Assembly (NCBI GenBank): GCA_020433785.1
Contig: JAGRCC010000014.1
Span: 1-9,047 of the forward strand
Length of the DNA: 9,047 bases
Source of the DNA: Anaerolineae bacterium
Lineage (GTDB): Bacteria > Chloroflexota > Anaerolineae > 4572-78 > J111
Reading direction: 5' to 3'
Shown: positions 1 through 8,494 of the stretch, in pieces
How positions within the stretch are numbered: position 1 is the stretch's first letter
How the letters are laid out: each line of letters opens with the position of its first letter
Notes under the pieces: model-generated
Database searches by the model: none
Told to the model about the DNA's origin: nothing
The model's input: the letters and a program-made list of their open reading frames with translations, nothing else
Made by a program: the position numbers and the translations under genes

Positions 1-1
1 T

Positions 2-784
2 CCGCTGTACAGCGCCGGGCCGGTGTTGGCCGAGGGCGTGCTGCCGAAAGGCGTCGGCTTTGCCGTGGCCCGCGAGAAGTCGAGTTACGGCAGCGCGGCC
101 ATGCGCGAAACCACCGAGCTACTGGACGGCTGGAGCGTCGAAGCCATCCGGCGCATGGGAGGGGCGGCAGTCAAGCTGCTGCTCCACTATCACCCCGACG
201 CGCCGAATGCCGCCGCTCAGGAGGACGTGGTTCGCCAGGTAGCGGCCGAGTGCGATACCTATGAAATCCCGTTGATGCTGGAGCCGATCTGCTATCCGCT
301 CGACCCCGACCAGCAAAAGAGCGACCCCGCCTTTGCTGCCCAACGGCCGGAGTTGGTGCTGGAGTCGGCTCGCCGGCTGGTGCCGTTGGGTGTCGATATC
401 CTCAAGGCGGAATTCCCGACCGACGCCAACCACGAAACCGACGAGGCGAAGATGGTTGATTATTGCCGCAGCCTGTCTGAGATTAGCGGGGATGTACCGT
501 GGGTGCTGTTGAGCGCCGGGGTCAATTTCGCCACTTTTCAGCGGCAAGTTGAGATTGCCTGCAAAGCCGGGGCTAGCGGTTTTGTGGCCGGTCGGGCCAT
601 CTGGAACGAGGCCTTAGAAATGGCCGGCGAGAGCGCTCGCAACCGGTTTCTGAACACCATTGCGGTTAGCCGGCTGCGGGTCTTGGCCGATACGGCCAAT
701 TACCGGGCCACGTCTTGGCCGGTCCGGGTGGGAAAACGCACCCCTCGGTGTGAGGAAGGTTGGTACGAAGGCTATAGCCGGTAG
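2..784 (+). CDS. lacD: Tagatose-1,6-bisphosphate aldolase, LacD-like class I aldolase (5' partial)
   Basis: The reading frame is open from the window edge, so the start lies upstream; 260 residues and the TAG stop are visible. LacD proteins are about 325 residues, so roughly 65 N-terminal residues should be missing. Family role: cleavage of tagatose 1,6-bisphosphate to dihydroxyacetone phosphate and glyceraldehyde 3-phosphate through a lysine Schiff base, in the cytoplasm. Seen in the sequence: the DILKAEFP segment, whose Lys (codon 404-406, visible residue 135) matches the Schiff-base lysine; the strand PLMLEPICYP with its conserved Glu; LSAGVNF; GRAIW, matching GRATW of LacD; and the C-terminal ATSWP, matching ATSWK. 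The GTG at 23 is internal because strong family similarity (LYSAGPVLAEG) continues upstream of it. The gene ends in front of a terminator, so it closes a transcription unit. Related LacD-family aldolases such as YihT (sulfofructose phosphate) act on other sugars, so the substrate is less certain than the family. Confidence 0.88.
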   Translation, partial: PLYSAGPVLAEGVLPKGVGFAVAREKSSYGSAAMRETTELLDGWSVEAIRRMGGAAVKLLLHYHPDAPNAAAQEDVVRQVAAECDTYEIPLMLEPICYPLDPDQQKSDPAFAAQRPELVLESARRLVPLGVDILKAEFPTDANHETDEAKMVDYCRSLSEISGDVPWVLLSAGVNFATFQRQVEIACKAGASGFVAGRAIWNEALEMAGESARNRFLNTIAVSRLRVLADTANYRATSWPVRVGKRTPRCEEGWYEGYSR

Positions 785-814
785 AGGGTATCATTTCCCA
801 AAGAACGTTTCCAT

Positions 815-850
815 CAAAAGCTCCGAGACAATTGCCGCTCGGAGCTTTTG
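815..850 (+). terminator. Intrinsic terminator after the LacD-like gene
   Basis: A perfect 13-bp inverted repeat, CAAAAGCTCCGAG (815-827) and CTCGGAGCTTTTG (838-850), encloses a 10-nt loop. The GC-rich core with an A-run on the left arm and a T-run on the right arm is typical of a factor-independent terminator and could work in both directions. It begins 30 nt after the aldolase stop, and separates that gene from the acetyltransferase. The T-run is only four bases long, so strength is uncertain. Confidence 0.85.
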
Positions 851-924
851 GCGTTACTATGGATAGAGTGGTAGGCGAACTTAATCGGGCCACCGGCGTA
901 GCCCATTACCGATTACCACTCCTT

Positions 925-930
925 GGGAGG
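925..930 (+). promoter_or_regulatory. Ribosome binding site of the GNAT gene
   Basis: GGGAGG lies 5 nt before the ATG at 936. It is a strong Shine-Dalgarno match and fixes this start codon. Confidence 0.8.
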
Positions 931-935
931 TTAAT

Positions 936-1571
936 ATGTCACGACCGGATATAACGCCCGTATTGCTGGCCACATCGCAGGTGAAACAGGGGGCGGCGCT
1001 GCTTGCCCGCATCTTTCAACACGATCCATTGATACAATTCCTGCTGGTTGATAGCGCCAGTCGCCTCAATAAGGCGGCTCATTTTTACCAGGCGGCTATC
1101 CGCTTGGGATTACTTTATGGCGAAGTGTATACGACCCCGACGCTGGATGGAATGGCCGTCTGGATCAGCCCCGGCCACACCGATTTGACCTTCGAGCAAC
1201 TGCGAAAAAGTGGCTTTCTGACCACGATGTTGACGATAGGGCTAAAACCATTGAGTAGGTTCATCCGCACGGCCAGCTACATTGAAAAAGTAAAAAAACA
1301 AACGCTATCCACCCGACCTCACTGGAATCTAACCTTATTCGGCATTGATCCGTCGCAGCAGGGCCAAGGGCTGGGTGGCTGTCTCATTGAACCGATTCTG
1401 ACCCGGGCCGACACGGAATATCTGCCTTGTTACCTTGAGTCGGCCAATGAACGAAACCTCACGTTTTACCGGCGACATGGCTTCCAAGTAATGGGGCATG
1501 GACACGTGCCCAAAAGGGGACCTCAAATCTGGTTTATGCTCAGAGAACCGGGCCACAAAAGTATATCGTGA
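936..1571 (+). CDS. GNAT-family N-acetyltransferase
   Basis: A 211-residue protein expected to transfer an acetyl group from acetyl-CoA to an amine; the acceptor cannot be read from the sequence. The acetyl-CoA pyrophosphate-binding motif is clear: LFGIDPSQQGQGLGG at about residues 134-148, with the Q-x-x-G-x-G core. It is followed by the usual last block, YLESANERNLTFYRRHGF (residues 166-183), where a Tyr and a Gly-Phe end the fold. The length fits a single-domain GNAT with a somewhat long N-terminal half. No signal peptide or membrane segment is seen. The start is supported by the ribosome binding site at 925-930. It stands alone between a terminator and a convergent kinase gene, so context gives no substrate. 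The middle of the gene (around 1285-1310) is locally A-rich, a mild difference from the neighbouring genes. Confidence 0.87.
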   Translation: MSRPDITPVLLATSQVKQGAALLARIFQHDPLIQFLLVDSASRLNKAAHFYQAAIRLGLLYGEVYTTPTLDGMAVWISPGHTDLTFEQLRKSGFLTTMLTIGLKPLSRFIRTASYIEKVKKQTLSTRPHWNLTLFGIDPSQQGQGLGGCLIEPILTRADTEYLPCYLESANERNLTFYRRHGFQVMGHGHVPKRGPQIWFMLREPGHKSIS

Positions 1572-1607
1572 AAAACTCATCAAACTCAAACGCGTATACG
1601 CTCAACG

Positions 1608-4600
1608 TTATTCAGTGCGGAGCGCCGTTAGGGCGGCCCTAACCGGTTCATAGCCGGCCTCGATTTGGGCCACTCGTTCGGCCGCGCCGTCCAGATGGCC
1701 GGCCTTGCCTATTTGTTCCACTTCCAGAGCCAAGGCCGACAAGTCCAGCGCCCCAAAATCTCTAGTGGTCGATTTGAGGGTGTGGGCCGCTATCCGCAGC
1801 TCGGCCGCGTCGCCCGCCGTTAGCGCCTGGCGCAGTCTATCCAGCAGCGACGGAGTCTCGGTTAGAAAACTGTCAATTAGTTCCGTTAGCACCGCCTCAT
1901 CACCGCCCACCAGATCACGGAGTTGGTCCAGCGCCGCTTGGTCTAACAGCTGTTGGTTGGCTGCCGTCGCCTGTTCCATCGAGGCCGCTTGTTCGCTTTT
2001 GGACGAAGCTATTTCAGGCACGTTCTCTTGGGCCTTGGCTTCCCGGCTTTGCCGCGCCGCCGCGCCCCGACTTAAGGCGGCGATCAAGGCCTCTACCCGG
2101 ATGGGCTTGCTGACATAGTCATTCATCCCGGCTGCCAGATAGGTTTCCCGGTCACTTTCCATCGCGTTGGCCGTCATAGCGACGATGAACGGCTCTTGCT
2201 GGTCGGGCCACTGGCGGCGGATGTGACGGGTAGCTTCCAGACCATCCATCTCCGGCATTTGGATATCCATCAGCAGCACATCATAAGGCTGCCGCTCCAG
2301 GGCATCGATGGCCTCCAGACCGTTGGCGGCGACATCAACCCGGTAACCCAACCGGGCCAGAATAGCCAGGGCCAGCTTTTGGTTGGTGGGGTGGTCTTCG
2401 ACCAGCAGTAGCCGCAGCGGCAAACGTTGGGCCATCTGAGCGTCAAAAAGGGCCTCGGAAGTGGGGTCACGGCGGCGGGTCAACCGGGTAGGCTCGCGGC
2501 TGAGAATGCTTAATAGGGTATCATACAACTGTGAGGCTTTGAGCGGCTTACTGAGGAAGGCGGCAAATTGGACTGCCTGATAAGCCTCGCTCGCGGTGAT
2601 CTCGCGCCGCACCGAGCCGGTGAACATGATAAGCGGCAGTTTGGCCTTCAGGGGCTGGCGTTGAGCGTTTGGGGGTTGCTTCACGCCACGTCTTGTCTCC
2701 AGGCGGCGAATTTCGCCGGCCAGGGTCAGGCCATCCATATCTGGCATGGTCATATCCAAAATGGCGGCGTCGAACCGTTCGCCCTGTTGCAGCCAGGCCA
2801 GGGCTTGGTGAGGTGAGGCGGTCTCCCGGTAATCCATCCCCCAAAGCGTCACCTGCCGCGTCAGGATCAGTCGCCAGGTGTTATTATCATCGACAATCAA
2901 CAGTCGCTGCCGGGCCAACTCCGGCTGGAGCTGGTGCAGGTAGTTGTGGTCCGGCATATCCGCCGCCCGGGCCGGAATGGTAAAATGAAAGGTGGTGCCA
3001 ATCCCCATCTGGCTCTCAACCCAAATCTCCCCGCCCATCATTTCGCTCAATTTTTGGCTGATCACCAGCCCCAATCCGGTGCCGCCATAGCGCCGGGCCG
3101 TCGAAGCATCGACCTGGCTGAAGGCCTTGAACAGCCGGTCCATGCGATCGGGGGGGATACCAATGCCGGTGTCATGGACGGAAATGTGAAGGATAAAGGA
3201 TGAGGGATGAATCTTGTCTTCGTCGTCACGAGGTGATTCGCCATTCGACGTTTGGCCTTCGGCCTTGACTTTGACCACGACTTCACCTTGATCGGTAAAT
3301 TTAAGGGCGTTGTTGAGCAGATTGAGTACAATCTGGCGGAAGCGGGTGATGTCGCCAATAATGGCTTCGGGGGTGCCCGGCTCGATGAGGTAGGCCAGGT
3401 CCAGCCCTTTCTCGGCAGCCTTGGCCGCCAGCAGGTCGAGCGTACTTTCCAGGCAGTCACGCAGGGCAAAGGGATGGTACTCTAACTCCAGTTTGCCGGA
3501 CTCGACCTTGGAAAAATCGAGAATGTCATTGATGATCGTCAGCAGCGAGTCGGCGCTGTTGCGGATGGTTTCGGTAAAGTCGCGCTGCTCCGAGTTGAGG
3601 GGGGTATCCAGCAGCAGACTGGTCATACCGATGATGCCGTTCATAGGTGTACGGATTTCGTGGCTGACCGTCGCCAGGAAGGCGCTTTTGGCCTCGTTGG
3701 CGGCGGCAGCGGCGGCTCGAGACTCTTCGGCGGCGCGGGTGGCCGCAGTCAACTGGGCGGTTCGCTCCAAAACTTTCTGCTCCAGGTTATTGACTAAACT
3801 GCTCAGGCTGGCGGCCATGCTGTTAAAGACTTTGGCCAGGGTTGTGAATTCATCCTGGCCGGTTACCGGCACTCGCTGCTCCAGATTGCCCTGGCCCATC
3901 TGGCTGGCAGCCTGGTTCAATTGGCCCAACGGCGTTAAGATGCGGCGGGTCAGGTGGAAGGCGGCCAACAGGGTCAGCCCCAAGGCCAGAATAACGGTGA
4001 TGATTAACGCGGTGGTGATGCGCTGGTTAGTTGCTTGCAGTTGAGCTCGAACCCGAGCCAGACCTTGCCCACTTTCGGCGGCGACCCGGGCCGCAATCTG
4101 GTTAATATCGTTGGTTACGTCTCGAAAGATGGTGGTGTTTATGGTGATTTGTTCATCCAACTCAACCAGGGATATAAACGTAGATTGGTAATTGTCCATT
4201 CGTTCCTGCAAATCGGCAGCGGTAAGTTGAGTGGAACCAACTTTGAGATCGGCGGGGGTGCTGGCGGTGAGTTGAGTGGAAAATTTGTTGGCCAATAAAC
4301 GGGCGTTATCAACGTACTGCGGCAGCCCCGTGTTAAAATAAGCCTGCTCGTTGGCTCGAATTTGTATGATCAATTCGGCCAGTTCGCGTTGAGGTAATGG
4401 CGCGACCAGCCCTTCCAATTCATCCAGTTGGGTCTTAAGCTGCTGCTCAAGGCCGTTGGACTGGCCGCGTTCTTGAATTTTAAGGACAGTTGTCGCAAAG
4501 GTAATTTCGTAATCACCCAGGAGCGGTCGCATCCGGGCGATTTCGGCGCTCATTTGTTGCAAACCGGTATCGGTGCTGGCCTGAACCAGGCCGTCCAGTT

Positions 4601-4940
4601 CATCCAGTTTCGTCCGGGCTATCTGTAAATGCGTCTGGTTATCGGTTACATATTCGGCTGCGGCAGCCTCATAACCTACGGTGCGCCAATTGGCTAGAAA
4701 GTTGGCTTCACTTTGTCGGGCGAGTAAAAACTCGCGTTGGGTTTCCAGGCTAAGTTCGCGAATACGGTTGACGTTTTCCAGATGATCTTGTACGCTGGCT
4801 TGTAACCAGTTTAGGCTGACATAGCCGATAATGGCGCTAATCAGGTTCAAAACGAGGATAAGACCGAAGCCCAAGATAAGCTGGCTGCGAATCGAGGTCA
4901 AGCCGCCAAAGAGTCTGGGATTGGATAGCGAACGGTTCAT
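1608..4940 (-). CDS. Hybrid sensor histidine kinase: HBM-like sensor, HAMP, HisKA, HATPase, two receivers, HPt
   Basis: A 1110-residue membrane kinase that should run a multistep phosphorelay in one chain. TM1 is at about residues 20-43. An extracytoplasmic, almost wholly helical region spans about 44-308 and resembles helical bimodular (HBM) sensors of the TorS and McpS type. TM2 is at about 309-330 and HAMP at about 331-384. A coiled coil leads to HisKA with phospho-acceptor His427 in the motif SHEIRTP. The ATPase domain has an N box (Asn540, Asn544), a G1 box (Asp590, Gly592, Gly594) and a G2 box (GGTGLGL, 619-625). Receiver 1 keeps Asp684/Asp685, Asp729, Thr774 and Lys798, with a long polar loop at about 747-767. 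Receiver 2 keeps Glu848/Asp849, Asp892, Thr923 and Lys945. The HPt domain has His1053 in AAHTLKS. All catalytic residues are present, so it should be active. It has no DNA-binding or GGDEF output and needs a partner regulator. It starts 32 nt after the PotD-like gene on the same strand. The ligand is unknown; HBM is assigned from pattern only. Confidence 0.93.
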   Translation of the reverse strand: MNRSLSNPRLFGGLTSIRSQLILGFGLILVLNLISAIIGYVSLNWLQASVQDHLENVNRIRELSLETQREFLLARQSEANFLANWRTVGYEAAAAEYVTDNQTHLQIARTKLDELDGLVQASTDTGLQQMSAEIARMRPLLGDYEITFATTVLKIQERGQSNGLEQQLKTQLDELEGLVAPLPQRELAELIIQIRANEQAYFNTGLPQYVDNARLLANKFSTQLTASTPADLKVGSTQLTAADLQERMDNYQSTFISLVELDEQITINTTIFRDVTNDINQIAARVAAESGQGLARVRAQLQATNQRITTALIITVILALGLTLLAAFHLTRRILTPLGQLNQAASQMGQGNLEQRVPVTGQDEFTTLAKVFNSMAASLSSLVNNLEQKVLERTAQLTAATRAAEESRAAAAAANEAKSAFLATVSHEIRTPMNGIIGMTSLLLDTPLNSEQRDFTETIRNSADSLLTIINDILDFSKVESGKLELEYHPFALRDCLESTLDLLAAKAAEKGLDLAYLIEPGTPEAIIGDITRFRQIVLNLLNNALKFTDQGEVVVKVKAEGQTSNGESPRDDEDKIHPSSFILHISVHDTGIGIPPDRMDRLFKAFSQVDASTARRYGGTGLGLVISQKLSEMMGGEIWVESQMGIGTTFHFTIPARAADMPDHNYLHQLQPELARQRLLIVDDNNTWRLILTRQVTLWGMDYRETASPHQALAWLQQGERFDAAILDMTMPDMDGLTLAGEIRRLETRRGVKQPPNAQRQPLKAKLPLIMFTGSVRREITASEAYQAVQFAAFLSKPLKASQLYDTLLSILSREPTRLTRRRDPTSEALFDAQMAQRLPLRLLLVEDHPTNQKLALAILARLGYRVDVAANGLEAIDALERQPYDVLLMDIQMPEMDGLEATRHIRRQWPDQQEPFIVAMTANAMESDRETYLAAGMNDYVSKPIRVEALIAALSRGAAARQSREAKAQENVPEIASSKSEQAASMEQATAANQQLLDQAALDQLRDLVGGDEAVLTELIDSFLTETPSLLDRLRQALTAGDAAELRIAAHTLKSTTRDFGALDLSALALEVEQIGKAGHLDGAAERVAQIEAGYEPVRAALTALRTE
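3184..3211 (-). repeat. Degenerate heptamer tandem repeat (TTCATCC-type) inside the kinase ATPase domain
   Basis: Read on the coding strand, the units are TTCATCC, CTCATCC, TTTATCC and a decayed TTCACAT, in exact 7-bp register. They encode the peptide HPSSFILH (residues 578-585), just before the G1 box strand. Because 21 bp equals seven codons, such repeats stay in frame when expanded by three units. From memory, TTCATCC-type heptamer arrays are scattered in several Chloroflexota and other environmental genomes, mostly between genes; this one lies within a coding sequence. Confidence 0.7.
4404..4616 (-). repeat. Internal repeat in the sensor domain (two copies, 180 bp apart)
   Basis: The 33-nt blocks at 4584-4616 and 4404-4436 match at 25 of 33 bases. 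They encode [11 protein letters not shown] (residues 109-119) and [11 protein letters not shown] (residues 169-179), exactly 60 residues apart. This marks a repeated helix within the extracytoplasmic helical sensor. It could reflect an old internal duplication or convergent coiled-coil sequence. Confidence 0.5.
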
Positions 4941-4943
4941 ACT

Positions 4944-4949
4944 ACCTCC
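4944..4949 (-). promoter_or_regulatory. Ribosome binding site of the hybrid kinase
   Basis: GGAGGT on the minus strand lies just 3 nt before the ATG at 4940-4938, a strong match at a close spacing. It sits inside the 32-nt gap after the PotD-like gene, which supports separate translation from a shared transcript. Confidence 0.7.
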
Positions 4950-4972
4950 GTTTTGATCCAGAGAACCGGCCC

Positions 4973-6085
4973 TTATTGCTCATAGTGCCCCAAAATTTCT
5001 GTCCAGGCTTGTTCATATAACGCTTCATCGGTTGGACCGAGATCTTCGGAAAAGAACAACTTCTGCTGCACCGCCGCCCTAGACGGATAGAGAGCCGGGT
5101 TATTGTGATCGGCCTCATTTAGTAGCGGGTAGGCGGCCTGATTGGGGCTGGCATATTGAACAAAGTTTGATAGCGCCGCCCCAACTTCGGGTTCGAGGAC
5201 GTAATTGATAAATTGTTCGGCCAGAGCCTGATGCGGCGCATCAGCCGGGATACACATGTTGTCGGTCCAGATAATTGAACCTTCTTGGGGGATAACGTAG
5301 CGAAGATCGGGGTTGTCGGCCATCACTTGAAACATGTCGCCGCTATATTCAAGGACCAGATCAAACTCACCGGCGGCCAGGGCATCCTGGCCGGTATCGG
5401 GCAAGTAAGCGGCAATTTGGTCGGTTTGACCGAGTAAGAAATCTTTAGCTTCGCCAATTTCAACGTGATTGGTGGTATTAGGGCTGTAACCCAGATACAA
5501 TAAAACCACCCCAAGCGAGGCGCGGGAGTCGTCCAGTAGAGCTACGCGGCCGGCAAACGCGGGATCAAACAGATCGGTCAGCCTGCCGATTTCGCGCCCG
5601 GTGGCCTTTATATTGTAGCCAATTCCCTGCGTGCCCCATTGGTAAGGCACACAGTAGCGATTGCCCGGATCAAAAGCCGGGCTGAGAAAGAGCGGATCGA
5701 GGTTGGTGAAGTTGGGAATATGGGCTTTGTTGAGCGGCGTTAACAAATTTTCGCGCCGCATTTGAGCCACCATGTAACCGGTGGGCACAATGAGATCATA
5801 CCGGCCGGGGTTGGCCTCAACCACCTCTAACATCTCTTCATTGTTGGCGTAGGTGTCATAGTTGATTTTGACCTTGAATTTCTGTTCGAAGTCGCTGAGG
5901 ATGGTCGGGTCGATATAGGTGTCCCAGTTATAGATATTGAGGATTTGTTCGGCCTGACTCGCCGTCTGCTCCGGCTCAGTCGGCGCTTTTGCCGATGGAG
6001 CCGGGTTCGGTTGCGCCGGGCTACAAGCGGTCAGCAACAGTCCCACCAAAAGGGTGACTATCACGCCAATACGTTTTGTGTTCAT
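4973..6085 (-). CDS. PotD-like spermidine/putrescine-type solute-binding lipoprotein
   Basis: A 370-residue extracytoplasmic solute-binding protein of the polyamine (PotD/PotF/NspS) group. A lipoprotein signal is plain: basic MNTKR, a hydrophobic stretch and lipobox LTAC with Cys21 as the lipid-modified residue. A Pro/Ala/Glu-rich linker (22-46) follows, then the binding fold starts at YNWDTYI. Compared from memory with E. coli PotD, likely ligand residues are kept: Trp54, Tyr57, Tyr104, Asp185/186, Trp273, Asp275 and Tyr311. The position of the PotD Glu that contacts a terminal amine (DDAREVF) is Ala189 here, and a pocket Trp is Tyr247, so the ligand may differ from spermidine. No PotA, PotB or PotC gene is adjacent in the window. 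The gene is 100 nt after a permease and 32 nt before a membrane histidine kinase, which suggests a sensing role, although it could feed an unlinked transporter. The start is supported by GGAAAAGG (6095-6102), 9 nt upstream. Confidence 0.9.
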   Translation of the reverse strand: MNTKRIGVIVTLLVGLLLTACSPAQPNPAPSAKAPTEPEQTASQAEQILNIYNWDTYIDPTILSDFEQKFKVKINYDTYANNEEMLEVVEANPGRYDLIVPTGYMVAQMRRENLLTPLNKAHIPNFTNLDPLFLSPAFDPGNRYCVPYQWGTQGIGYNIKATGREIGRLTDLFDPAFAGRVALLDDSRASLGVVLLYLGYSPNTTNHVEIGEAKDFLLGQTDQIAAYLPDTGQDALAAGEFDLVLEYSGDMFQVMADNPDLRYVIPQEGSIIWTDNMCIPADAPHQALAEQFINYVLEPEVGAALSNFVQYASPNQAAYPLLNEADHNNPALYPSRAAVQQKLFFSEDLGPTDEALYEQAWTEILGHYEQ

Positions 6086-6185
6086 CTTTAGTAGCCTTTT
6101 CCTAAATGCAAGTCTATCAAGCTAGGGCAGGGGAACAACTGGTCGAAAGCGCCTTATTACGACAATTACCTATAAGAGCGATGCT

Positions 6186-8393
6186 TTATCTCAAGTTAAT
6201 GACTATCCGGCGAGGTTGGCCGCTTAAGGGCAGCGTCACCTGCCCACCCGATAAGGTCTGCTCTAACGCCGGTTGGGTTTCATCCCCTTCGAGGGTTAGT
6301 TGGGCCGGCCAAGCCTGAGATGTCCCTTCAAGCGTAATCCTGTGGGCCAGCACTTTTAGCTCACGAGCCGCGGTGGCCGGTAGGTCCAGACGGACGTAAC
6401 GTAGCCCGGCCGCATTTTGAATAATGCCGGTATTTGCCATAAGATTTTCTTCACGGCCAGTATGGACCAGTTGAACTTCGACGGGAACTGCCTGACCATT
6501 CTCGGTGACATTGATCCGCGATTTGCCGCCCCGACTCTGATCGTCTCGCAGTTCGATAACTAGGCGCGGATTAAACACACCCCGGCGTATCATGGCGATG
6601 GTCAGCCCCAAAATCAGCAGAGCGATGGACAGCCCTAACAGCCGCTGGAACGGGTTTTGCCAAATGACCAGCCCGTGAAACAGCAGATTGACCAGACATA
6701 ACAGGTAAATCCCCGTTAAAACCAGAGGATTACCCAAAAAGCGATAGACAACCTGCGGCACCAATTCCCCTTTGCGCCGGCTGGCGACCAGCAGCAGCAC
6801 GGGGAAAATGCCGGTCATGAGCGAGTCAACGATGATACCCAGGATAGCCAGGATGCCGGTAAACGATCCGGTATTGGTCCACGACATCCATTCGGCCAGT
6901 AAGAACACGGCGATAATGGGGCTGAAGGCCAGCAGGAATTGCCCCCGCCGGCCCAAAGCGGCGGTCTGGGGGACGTCAACCCGCTCGTGGGCCAGGTTAA
7001 ACAGGGCCACCGAAAACTGAACCAGCCCCAGCCCCATACTGACAATGACGAAGATCGCCCCCATAACGCCCATAACCGGGCCAATCGCGGCGGTCAGCGG
7101 GACCAGGGACGTACCAGGCTGCTCGGCTAAAACCTGAGGAGCCACTGCCCCGCTGGCGGCCAGCACCCAGATCACGTTTAGGATAATCGCGATACCAATG
7201 CCGACGGTGTGACCTTTAATCACTTCTCGACCGCCAGGATCACGATGTAGCAGCAGCGGGCCAAAAATAACCACCAGAATATGGGCAGAATAAATGCCCA
7301 TAACAACGCCGATGAGAAAACTCAACGCGGTCGGGTCAAACGGCTGCCCATTGAGCCAGGGGACATTGATGTAGAGCAGATTTTCCGGGCGGAGGTAGGC
7401 CACCGACAGCAACGAGAGGATGAGCAGCATGACCATGTTCGTCAGGCCAATCACAATGGTCAAAGCCAGCGTAGCGTTTAACGACCCGCGCGTTAGAAAG
7501 TAAAGCCCAATCAGCAGCAGCAATACCATCCAGGCCTCGGCCGGCAGCCCGCTGGCTCCCTCCAAGGTAGTTGAAATCCCCAGATAAAAGACCAGCAGCA
7601 GACCAAACGAAAAGGCAGCCAGCACGATCGATAGCAAGGCCGAACTGGTTTGGCCCAGGTAATCGGCCACAATCCGGCCGATAAACGCGTTGCCATAGCG
7701 AATGTCACTACTGCGGGTAACGGTTTCGGCCATCGCCGCGATAGTGATCATATTGAGCAAACCAACAACAATAATCACCACCACGCCCGGCAGCGCGCCT
7801 ACCCCGGCCACGGCAATTGGTAGGGCCAGGGAAACCGCCCCAATCACCACCGTCAGGATGCAAGCCAGCCAAAAAGGCGGTAAATTTTCTAACCGGCCGG
7901 CCAGTCTGGCCCAGCGCCAGCGCAGTTGGTCGAGTGGGCTGACCTCATGGGCAAATATCGAGTCCAACGGCTGATTGTATAATCGTTGGAAACCCTGCCG
8001 GACGGCTTCGGCATCCAAATCTAAGGCGGCCCGGATGCCCGGCACGGCCTGAGCCGTAAATTCATATTTCTGGCCCAGTAAGTGGGCGACGGCGGCCTGA
8101 GTATCCGGGTTAGCCGGAATCAGAATAGCCCATTGGGGAGCATACCGCTCCAGGTCTCGAATAGTGGGCTGGAAGGGTAGATCGCGGCCCTGGGCGATAG
8201 CTTCCAGAAAGTCCTGATGGGGCGACTGAGCGGCGGCTTTACTAAAGGCTAAAGCCGCCGTCTGCTGTGATTGCGAGAGCAAATAGATGGTTCGATTTTC
8301 AATCAAGACCAGCAGCATACTGGCTTGTTTGGTGACCCGGCCGGGCATCCCACCTAGGGCTTCTTCTCGTGAGATCAGTTTGTTAGTTGTCAC
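6186..8393 (-). CDS. AAAP/APC-superfamily amino-acid permease with N- and C-terminal soluble extensions
   Basis: A 735-residue membrane protein. Residues 1-165 are soluble and presumably cytoplasmic, with no family that I recognise. A core of 11 or 12 membrane segments follows, at about 173-195, 200-222, 250-275, 284-303, 308-332, 357-380, 393-418, 432-466, 485-500, 510-537, 555-577 and 584-602. Residues 606-735 form a soluble, probably beta-rich tail. The first segment carries the broken-helix pattern IGAVSLALPIAVAGVG (184-199), followed by a second helix ending in AAMAE, as in the SdaC/TyrP-like AAAP and wider APC permeases that move amino acids with H+ or Na+. Ordinary members are about 400-450 residues, so this is a three-part fusion. 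The start is GTG at 8393-8391, with AGAGAGG (8401-8407) 7 nt upstream. It lies between a response regulator and a PotD-like protein, all co-directional, so an amino-acid or polyamine substrate is plausible. The substrate is not readable from sequence. Confidence 0.75.
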   Translation of the reverse strand: MTTNKLISREEALGGMPGRVTKQASMLLVLIENRTIYLLSQSQQTAALAFSKAAAQSPHQDFLEAIAQGRDLPFQPTIRDLERYAPQWAILIPANPDTQAAVAHLLGQKYEFTAQAVPGIRAALDLDAEAVRQGFQRLYNQPLDSIFAHEVSPLDQLRWRWARLAGRLENLPPFWLACILTVVIGAVSLALPIAVAGVGALPGVVVIIVVGLLNMITIAAMAETVTRSSDIRYGNAFIGRIVADYLGQTSSALLSIVLAAFSFGLLLVFYLGISTTLEGASGLPAEAWMVLLLLIGLYFLTRGSLNATLALTIVIGLTNMVMLLILSLLSVAYLRPENLLYINVPWLNGQPFDPTALSFLIGVVMGIYSAHILVVIFGPLLLHRDPGGREVIKGHTVGIGIAIILNVIWVLAASGAVAPQVLAEQPGTSLVPLTAAIGPVMGVMGAIFVIVSMGLGLVQFSVALFNLAHERVDVPQTAALGRRGQFLLAFSPIIAVFLLAEWMSWTNTGSFTGILAILGIIVDSLMTGIFPVLLLVASRRKGELVPQVVYRFLGNPLVLTGIYLLCLVNLLFHGLVIWQNPFQRLLGLSIALLILGLTIAMIRRGVFNPRLVIELRDDQSRGGKSRINVTENGQAVPVEVQLVHTGREENLMANTGIIQNAAGLRYVRLDLPATAARELKVLAHRITLEGTSQAWPAQLTLEGDETQPALEQTLSGGQVTLPLSGQPRRIVINLR

Positions 8394-8494
8394 CCTCGAA
8401 CCTCTCTAATTAATTGGCGTATTCACCTTGGTTTGCTGCAATTTGAAAACCTGTGAGGTAATGCCGAGGGTGCTCGACAATATTGCCGCCAGGC

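Noticed and set aside
119..547. A 142-codon open frame on the minus strand, antisense to the aldolase gene.
   Set aside because: The plus-strand frame matches LacD throughout, including catalytic motifs; the antisense product shows no family features.
1592..1601. Perfect 10-bp palindrome GCGTATACGC between the convergent acetyltransferase and kinase stops.
   Set aside because: It is short, has no loop or T-run for a terminator, and lies downstream of both genes, so an operator role is unlikely.
3421..4044. A 207-codon open frame on the plus strand, antisense to the kinase.
   Set aside because: It lies wholly inside the well-supported kinase gene, its product is Ser/Ala/Arg-rich with no recognisable domain, and such shadows are common in GC-rich DNA.
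6111..6138. Possible sigma-70-like promoter before the PotD-like gene: TTGTTC and TAGACT on the minus strand, 16 nt apart.
   Set aside because: Both boxes match the consensus only partly and similar matches arise by chance; I cannot support it as a feature.
6106..6318. A 70-codon plus-strand frame starting in the gap before the PotD-like gene.
   Set aside because: Most of it overlaps the 3' end of the permease gene in antisense, and no ribosome binding site or family motif is visible.
8463..8478. Small hairpin GTCGAG-CACC-CTCGGC after the response regulator stop.
   Set aside because: It is only 6 bp with one G-T pair and no following T-run, so it is not a convincing terminator.
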